From Paraspadella gotoi (lineage: Eukaryota; Chaetognatha), in contig CM119264.1 in assembly GCA_051294375.1 (NCBI GenBank), positions 2,042,481-2,106,480 on the forward strand: 64,000 nt of DNA. Direction: 5' to 3'. Below the pieces are notes generated by a model that was not told the origin of the DNA, did not search any database, and saw only the letters and a list, made by a program, of their open reading frames with translations. Shown here one piece after another: positions 36,247-44,800 of this stretch; within the stretch, counting starts at the first letter, position 1; each line of letters starts with the position of its first letter. A program made the translations under genes and the position numbers.

Positions 36247-37510
36247 TACATCTCTCATCTCTCTCTCTCTCTTTCTCCTCCTCTCGTCTTCTCTCTTCAT
36301 CTTCTCTCTCTCCTCTCTCCTTCTCTCTCTCCTCTTTTCTTTCNNNNNNNNNNNNNNNNNNNNNNNNNCCCTCGCGCCATCTTCCGTCCGAACGAAGTAA
36401 ACAGGGCATCTTTGTTTTCGTAAGCGACATCTATCGTCGTCTTTCTCTTTGATCGCCGTCGTCGTTGTCGTTGTTGTTGTTGTTGTTGTCATCGCCGCCT
36501 CCGCCGACGCATCCGCCGACGCAGCCGCCGCCGCTCGACCGCCGCCTCAGTTGTCCCCGGGTCAAAAACTTTTCTTTTGATCTTCGCCTCGAAATTAAAA
36601 ATGACTTTTGGCGAAAACAAATTAAATTTCGCCTCAAATCGGATTAAACTGACGGAATTCTAGTTAATCCTGAAAAACTCTCTCTCTCTCTCTTTATCTC
36701 AATTTCTTTCTTTCTCTCTCTCTCTCCCTCTCTTTAATATAAAAACGATTCCTCGTAACTTTTGCTTCATCGTTTCTCTTCAATTCGTGCGTAAAATCAT
36801 AATCGCGAAAAATTAAAAAACAAAAATTCCGGCGAGCGGGATTCGATCTCGGGACCCGTCGATCCGATTCTCGGTCTTTGGCGCGAAAAGTGACGCTGGA
36901 GGCGTCGGAGAATGAAAAGTTGAGAAGAAAATGAATTTGATGATAATTTACATTTTGTGTAATGATTTCATGTCATGATTCTTACGAAGAGAAGCGAGAT
37001 GTTACTCTTTTTTGTCTACTTTTATACATTGGCATAAGACCATTTCAATCAGTTACTTTAAATACTGTTTTTCTATTATCTCACTTGATTACATATTCCC
37101 TAAGATAGAATACAGACTACTATCTGTTAGTTATAATTACATTTCTGAACTAACCCTGATTAATACAACTAAGTACTTATCCCTAATTTAACCCCTTTGT
37201 CGTAAGCCTCACCCCCACTGAACTCTCTCTCTTTCTCTCTCTCTCTCTCTATCTCTCTCTTTNNNNNNNNNNNNNNNNNNNNNNNNNNNNNNNNNNNNNN
37301 NNNNNNNNNNNNNNNNNNNNNNNNNNNNNNNNNNNNNNNNNNNNNNNNNNNNNNNNNNNNNNNNNNNNNNNNNNNNNNNNNNNNNNNNNNNNNNNNNNNN
37401 NNNNNNNNNNNNNNNNNNNNNNNNNNNNNNNNNNNNNNNNNNNNNNNNNNNNNNNNNNNNNNNNNNNNNNNNNNNNNNNNNNNNNNNNNNNNNNNNNNNN
37501 NNNNNNNNNN
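36247..37510. other. unique spacer of the large inverted duplication
   Basis: Contains a CT tract, a 25-base gap (36,344-36,368), GTT and CCG-type triplet repeats (36,463-36,548), and a 248-base gap (37,263-37,510). On the minus strand near 36,864-36,826 a GGTCCCGAGATCGAATCCCG stretch resembles a decayed tRNA T-arm. No gene is supported. Confidence 0.55.
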
Positions 37511-37592
37511 ACGGTGTTGAAGGTCGGTTACTTCGAAAACATTGGCAAACCTTGGAATTTTGTGAAATAAATAAGATAAAGATATCATGAAA

Positions 37593-37680
<88 letters not shown>

Positions 37681-38087
37681 AAATGTTGGCCTCTTTTACA
37701 TTTGATAATCTTCTTTCTACTTCTCTTCTCCTCTTCCTCCTCCTCAAATTCTTTCTGTTCCAGTTCCACCCTTCCCTCTTTGGCTCAACCCCAGGGACGT
37801 CTCACCCCCTTAGTATTCTCCCCGGGGGCAGAGAGTGAGACAGAGACAGAGACAGAGAGAGAGAGAGAGAGAGAGATAAAACCAAAACAAAGAGGCCAAG
37901 AAAAATTCCTCAATTTTCACTGACCCCAAAAATGATGACGCGATCATCAGTCAAAAAGGATCAGACTCTTGAAATCAGTCTATTCATCAATCTATCAATC
38001 AATCAATCAATCACTCGAGAGAAGAAATTCCTAACTTGATCGATTATCACGGATGAGTGAAATGCTTCACGCTCACATAGTTTGTCC

Positions 38088-38124
<37 letters not shown>

Positions 38125-38413
38125 NNNNNNNNNNNNNNNNNNNNNNNNNNNNNNNNNNNNNNNNNNNNNNTTTCTTTTCTTTTCTTTTCTTTTCTTTTCT
38201 TTTCCTCTTACATTCAGATCGATCTTTCACCATTCAATTCTTTAATTCATCTTAGGTTCTTTTTATTTATCCTTTATATACACATGATAAGTCAAATTTA
38301 TTTTCTACCTACATTGATTTTTTTTTAACTTAGTTGCTATAATGTAATCAAAATCTTAGATTCATTTTCTTCCCCTCTTTCTAATTCAAACCCATTTTTG
38401 TTCTTTTATTCAG

Positions 38414-38478
38414 AAAGTCAACGAAGACAGACGAAAGTCCTCCTGCGGAGAAAATTCATTGACGCCAACAACGTCAAC

Positions 38479-38512
<34 letters not shown>

Positions 38513-38700
38513 ANNNNNNNNNNNNNNNNNNNNNNNNNNNNNNNNNNNNNNNNNNNNNNNNNNNNNNNNNNNNNNNNNNNNNNNNNNNNNNNNNNNNNNN
38601 NNNNNNNNNNNNNCGGCGAAATTCAAAAAAACAAAGACTCTAAAAACAAAAGGTCATCCATCCCGAAATCCGCGTCGTACGTCGACCGAGAAAAAATAAA
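38414..38700 (+). other. possible upstream cadherin exon (A), gapped
   Basis: A clear acceptor (TTTTATTCAG) precedes AAAGTCAACGAAGAC. The segment passes into (AAC)n and a gap (38,518-38,613). One frame gives KFIDANNVNN then Asn repeats; the other frames give Thr or Gln repeats. The frame cannot be fixed because the two copies differ by indels. Its place upstream of exon B in both arms suggests it belongs to the cadherin transcript. Confidence 0.3.
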
Positions 38701-39093
38701 AAGAGAGAGAGAGAGAGAAATCACTTCGTTGAATCGGGGAATTTAAAAGACGAAAATACCGATCGTACGAGACTCGATTTAACGAGATTTCCGATTTACG
38801 CCGAATTTTCTTTTTCTTTTCTTTCCTTGCCAGCTCGAGATAACGAATTCTCTTTTTAAAACGTTATTCGCGAGCTCGGAATATCGAATTTTCATTTCCG
38901 CCAATTCTTAACCTTTTTTTTGACGCCATCGAATTTTTATTCGGATTTAACGAAGTTTTCCAATCGTTCGTCCTTTTTTTTTTGCAAATCGTCCCCCAAA
39001 AAATTTCGATTCCAATTGCACTAATTTTTTTAAACATTACAACAAACAAAACAACAAAAATACTCAAGAAAAACAAACAAACAAACAAACAAA

Positions 39094-39538
39094 ATGTCCA
39101 ACTCACAAAATCTCTTTAAATCGAAAAAGTCGATTTCCGGTGCCGATCGATGCGGCGCCAATCCCCGCGGCGCCAACCGAAATCGCGGCGCCGTCCTCAC
39201 CAGGAAATTGACGCTGTTGTTTTGCGTAACCATGACGACGACGACGACGACGACGACGTCCCTCGACGCCGGATCTCGCGACACAGACGCTGCTCACCTC
39301 AGCATCGACAACAACTACCCCATCAACCCCATCAACCACATCAGACAGAAAAGGCAAGAAGGGCTGGACCTCGTCTTCATCCACACCATCATGCTGCGGG
39401 AGAAGGATTTTCTCTCTCTCCCGCGGAAGATCTACAAGTGCGACGGAGCGGTGCTGGACAAGAATCACGACAAAGAGATTCACATCGACTTCACAATCAT
39501 GAACGAGAAGGGGACTTATCCGGAGGGATTCGTGCTGG
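39094..39538 (+). CDS. cadherin coding segment B
   Basis: An open frame from a local ATG at 39,094 to a GTGAGG donor at 39,539, ending in phase 1. The 5' splice boundary is uncertain: the first half contains a (GAC)n-coded Thr run and low-complexity residues, while the well-conserved part starts near 39,285. It contains HIRQKR, a furin-type R-x-K-R site such as separates a classical cadherin prodomain from the mature protein. Further on, [20 protein letters not shown] resembles the front half of a cadherin repeat. It does not splice in frame to exon C, but its phase fits the exon seen at 33,272-33,183 in the inverted copy. Confidence 0.55.
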
Positions 39539-41833
39539 GTGAGGAAGAGGAGCGGGTGGGGCAGGGATGGGGGAAGGGATTGGTTGGGGAGCAGGGATGG
39601 GGGAGGTGATTGGGTGGCGGGCAGGGATTGGGAGGTTGAGGGGTCGAGTTGGTCGCTACCCTGAATGAATTTATGGAAAGGAGAGCTGACCCATTTTCAA
39701 GAAGCGATTGTCACATTTTTAAAAAAAGGTTAGGAAATCGTTTCGACTTCTTGAACTAATTAATAAAAAAAAAAAAAAAATTGACATACTTAATATTAAA
39801 ACGTTAATTGTTCAGGATAATTAGTTAATAGTTTATAGTAATGTAATAGTAAAAATGGCAAAAATGACAAAAATTAGTAGAAATTAAAATTCGTCAATAC
39901 GGCAAAACGCAAATGAATTTTTAGGCCCACCTTCCATTTGTTTAGTTTGTTTAAATTCTCGTGAAACTTCAAAAAAGAAGAGAGATTAGTTTTTGGCCTT
40001 TGGTGCCTTTGTGGCCTTTGTGCCTTTGTGGCGCTTTGTATCTTTGTGCTTTGTGGCCTTTGTGGTCGACATGGTCTTTGTGATCTTGTGGTATTTGTGG
40101 CTTTGTGGTCTTTTGTGTCTTTGCGGCCTTTGTGGCCTTTGTGGCCTTTGTGATCTTTGTGCTTTGTGGTCTTTGTGTGTCTTTGTGGTCCTTTGTGGCA
40201 TTCTGTGGCGCTTTGGTGGGTCTTTGGGCCTTTGTGGTCTTGTGGCCTTTTTGGTCTTTGTGATCTTTGTGGTCTTTGTGGCCTTTGTGCCTTTGTGGCC
40301 CTTTGTGGTCCAACATGGTTTTGTGCTTTGTGCCTTCCTTGTGGTCTACATGGTCTTGTANNNNNNNNNNNNNNNNNNNNNNNNNNNNNNNNNNNNNNNN
40401 NNNNNNNNNNNNNNNNNNNNNNNNNNNNNNNNNNNNNNNNNNNNNNNNNNNNNNNNNNNNNNNNNNNNNNNNNNNNNNNNNNNNNNNNNNNNNNNNNNNN
40501 NNNNNNNNNNNNNNNNNNNNNNNNNNNNNNNNNNNNNNNNNNNNNNNNNNNNNNNNNNNNNNNNNNNNNNNNNNNNNNNNNNNNNNNNNNNNNNNNNNNN
40601 NNNNNNNNNNNNNNNNNNNNNNNNNNNNNNNNNNNNNNNNNNNNNNNNNNNNNNNNNNNNNNNNNNNNNNNNNNNNNNNNNNNNNNNNNNNNNNNNNNNN
40701 NNNNNNNNNNNNNNNNNNNNNNNNNNNNNNNNNNNNNNNNNNNNNNNNNNNNNNNNNNNNNNNNNNNNNNNNNNNNNNNNNNNNNNNNNNNNNNNNTTTG
40801 TGGTCTTTGTGGCCTTTGTGTTCTTCGTGGTCTTTGTGGCCTTTGAGATCTTTGTGGTCCTCGTGGCCTTTGTGGTCTTCGTGGTTATGATTATGTTCGG
40901 CGACGCCTGTTATTTGTTATTGTTTTCATTTTTTCAGTTTAAATAGTAAAGGGCGTGACTTACGTCCGTCGTTCATTTGTTTTATTATCTATTAAATAAA
41001 AACAAGGCGGTGACCTCAAAACGTTTCCTCTTTGTAACGTTTCGTTTCGGCTTTATTTTCCAAAATCGCCCCATTTCAATTTCCTTAATTTTAAAGTTAT
41101 TTTTAATTTTAATATTAAACCAAAATTTTTAACCAAATTTATAATCTAATATTTAACCCTATTTCCTTAATCCTTAACCATAATCCTTAACCTTAATACA
41201 AACCTTATCCTTTAATCCTACACCCTAACCCTATCACTAATCATTTACTTAATTTTAAAACCTAAAAATAATTTAATTTTGAAGGTAAGTTGAAATAGGG
41301 CCTTTTTCTTTCAGGGTCAAATTAAAAAGATGTCCTGACTCCAAATCATTTGTTTTATTTTTATTTTAGTATCAATGGTCAAGGAAAGAGAGAGGTCGCC
41401 GCCGACATCCGTTGTTCATTTGTTCTATTTTCCTTTTTTTTCTTTTTAGGGTCAAATAAAAAACGAAGTTGTGCACGAGATTCTTCGAATTATCATTGAG
41501 ATCGAGGACGACAACGACAACCCGCCGCAATTCGATCCCTCGAGTCTTCAAGGTGAAAAATAAAAGGGGTTAAATTTAATTAGTACTAGAAAGAAATAAT
41601 AATAATTATTGATTAAAAACTAAGACGCTTGTAGTACTACCGACGGGGACAGCGGAAGGTCTCTGCTTTCATAAATCAAATTCGTTGTCCGCATTTTTAG
41701 CCAAAGTTTTCGATCAAAATAAATTCGATTAAGAAGAATTAAGGTTATGTCTCTCTCTCTCTCTCTCTCTCTCTCGGATCATTGTTGACCCGGGCGGAGG
41801 AGCAGGTGAAGGGAATGGATGAATGAATGGAGT

Positions 41834-41875
<42 letters not shown>

Positions 41876-44800
41876 TATAGACGAATTTTTATTGTTTTTC
41901 GTTTTATGATTTATAAAAAAGTTTCGATCTAAATGAAAAAGAAAAAACCTCTGTCGTTGTATTTTTTTTCTCTATATTTTTGAATGAGGTTAATTGAGAA
42001 GGATCTGAAAAGGGACATTAAATAAAAATGGTTTATATTAGCAACGAATTGCACAAAACGGCAACTTGTAACTTGGACTTGAATTGAGAAAAGGTTATTA
42101 ACAGAAAATACATTGTATTCAATGTCGTTGTTGTTAACCATTTAAAATATACTATTTCGTTTCTAAACCAGAAACACAAAAAATAATGCAAAATACAGAA
42201 AAAATTACTTAGCAATATCGAATAAAATCAAGATTTGATTCACTGAAAATCTTAGTTTCCACTCGAAAAGTTGATATAAATCACCCAATATACCCTTTTT
42301 CTTTCAATCGTATTCAAATTATTTAATCGCATTGACAAATTCTTTCTTCCGAAAGACGCCACAATTAGTAAAAGATTAAAAATCCTATTAAATTAATCCA
42401 TTATCGTAATCCTTTCGTTAATAAGATCTCAGAAGATTATCCAAGATCAACTTCACATCGGTATAATTTCTACAACGTTTTCTCTTTAAATTATAGATTC
42501 GATGTTTTCATAAAATAAATATATCCGCTTGGACCCAGTTTTCTTATTATTAATTCTTAATGTATATCCTTTTTTTCGTTTTACTTTACTCCTTTTTATC
42601 TTAATACATCCTGTCTTTCTCTCAATCTTTCTAGCAACAAAGTTGATTCATTAGAAACATCTTCAATAAAAAATAACAAAAAAACAATTCTAGCATTGTT
42701 CTCATTTATAATAATAACCTAACAAAGGTATTTTTTCAAGCATTTGAATTTAGAAATCAAATGTTACGATAATTAAGTTTAAACAGGTTAAACAGGTTTT
42801 AATCATTGTATTCCCAAAAAATATCTCTTTCTCACTCACCTCTTACCCACTCTCTTCCGCTTCCCCCCCCCCACACACTCGCCCACAATTAAGACCACAT
42901 CCATCCCCACAACTAACCACTCCCCACTCCAACCCGCTCCCACCCCCGAATTCCTCTCTCNNNNNNNNNNNNNNNNNNNNNNNNNNNNNNNNNNNNNNNN
43001 NNNNNNNNNNNNNNNNNNNNNNNNNNNNNNNNNNNNNNNNNNNNNNNNNNNNNNNNNNNNNNNNNNNNNNNNNNNNNNNNNNNNNNNNNNNNNNNNNNNN
43101 NNNNNNNNNNNNNNNNNNNNNNNNNNNNNNNNNNNNNNNNNNNNNNNNNNNNNNNNNNNNNNNNNNNNNNNNTGTCCCTCAGGACAATTGGAAGAGAACG
43201 CGCCTCCTTCATTCATCCTCAAACTGAAGGCGAGCGACAGAGACGAAGGCGTCAACGCTGAGGTCGAGTTCGAGTTGGAATCGGTCGTGGATGCGAAGGG
43301 CGACGCCGTCGAGGCCGCCTTCAAGCTCAACGCGCAGACGGGGAACTTGGAGAGTCTCAAGACTTTCGATAGAGAAGAGTCCGCCTTTTACAACGTCAGC
43401 GTCAAAGCGAAGGATAAAGTGAGAGATTCTCTTGAGGGCGGACGGGTTTTACAATGTCAATGTTTGACAATGTCAATGTTTGACAATGTCAATATTTGAC
43501 AATGTCAATGTTTAACAATGTCAATGTTTGACAATGTCAATCTGCAATACGTGTTCCGAAGTACGAAGGATTACAATTTGCACTGTCATCAACAAAAATC
43601 TATTAGAAAACGGCATTATAAAATCAATTTATTAAATTGTACTATTTACATCTAACATTCTTCCACATGCACTCGATGCAATAAATCCAATCAATACAAA
43701 CAATTTAGTAAATTATATACGTATTAGGATGTCGATAATACAATATAAAATCCTCCCTTGCACAATAAAAATCAATCAATCAATCAGTCAGTCAACGTCC
43801 TTTTCTCCAACCCCTCCTCCAGGGCACACCTCCCCTCGAAACCTCGGCCGTTGTCCGCGTCAACATCGCCGACCTCAACGACAACCCGCCCACCTGCGCC
43901 TCCGACGGCGTCCACTGCGAGATTCCCGAGCACACCTCGCTCAAGTCGCCCCTCAGCGCCGTCGACCCCAAGTGCCGCTTCAACTGCGAAGATCCGGACG
44001 ACGAGTTTGGGAAGATGATCTTCGAACCGGAGGCGGCGTCTGAGGACTGCTTCATCAGGGTGGATGGGAAGGGAGAGATATGGCTGACTAAGGTGAGGGA
44101 CGGATGGATGGATGGATGGATGGATGGATGGATGGATGTATGAATAGTATGAAATGTTGTCATAAGGCCTGTTATCTATAAAAATTCATGAATCGAGAAA
44201 AAAAAATTAATTGACTGATGAAGCCAACAATTAATTAATCTAATAATCGTTTGGATGATTGATCGAATGATTGAATGATTAAACGACTTAACAAATTGCG
44301 TATTGTTCAGTAAATTGATTGAATAATTCATTCATTAACTGATTAAGCTAGTGGTTGTGTCATCCAACCATTCATCTATTGATTGATTAATCGCTTGCTT
44401 CATTGCTTGTTTCTCCTTCCTCCATCCCAATCAAACCCCCCCCTCCAAATTCAGGAAATGGACGCGGAACGTCTTGACGATGTGGCCTTCGTCTGCAAAG
44501 TCCGCGTCGTCGACGCCGCCACGCCATCTTTCGCCGTCGACGCCGCCGCCCACTTCACCGTCGTCGACGTCAACGACAACGCCCCCGCGCCGCAGCGCCC
44601 CTACCGGCTCGTGGTGCCGTTCGAGAACAACACTGAAGACTTTGTTCATCCGGAAGTGATTCGCTTTGAAGACGCGGACAAGAAATCAGTGGCTGGGGAA
44701 GGCTTTAAGATCGAACTGGATCCGGGTAAGATGGATGGATTGGATGGATGGATGGATGGATGGATGGATTGGATGGATGGATGGATGGATGGATGGATGG

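Noticed and set aside
36826-36906. tRNA gene on the minus strand
   Set aside because: The T-arm region resembles a tRNA, but the T-stem has two mismatches, the anticodon arm would have a three-base loop, and the acceptor stem pairs at only five of seven positions.
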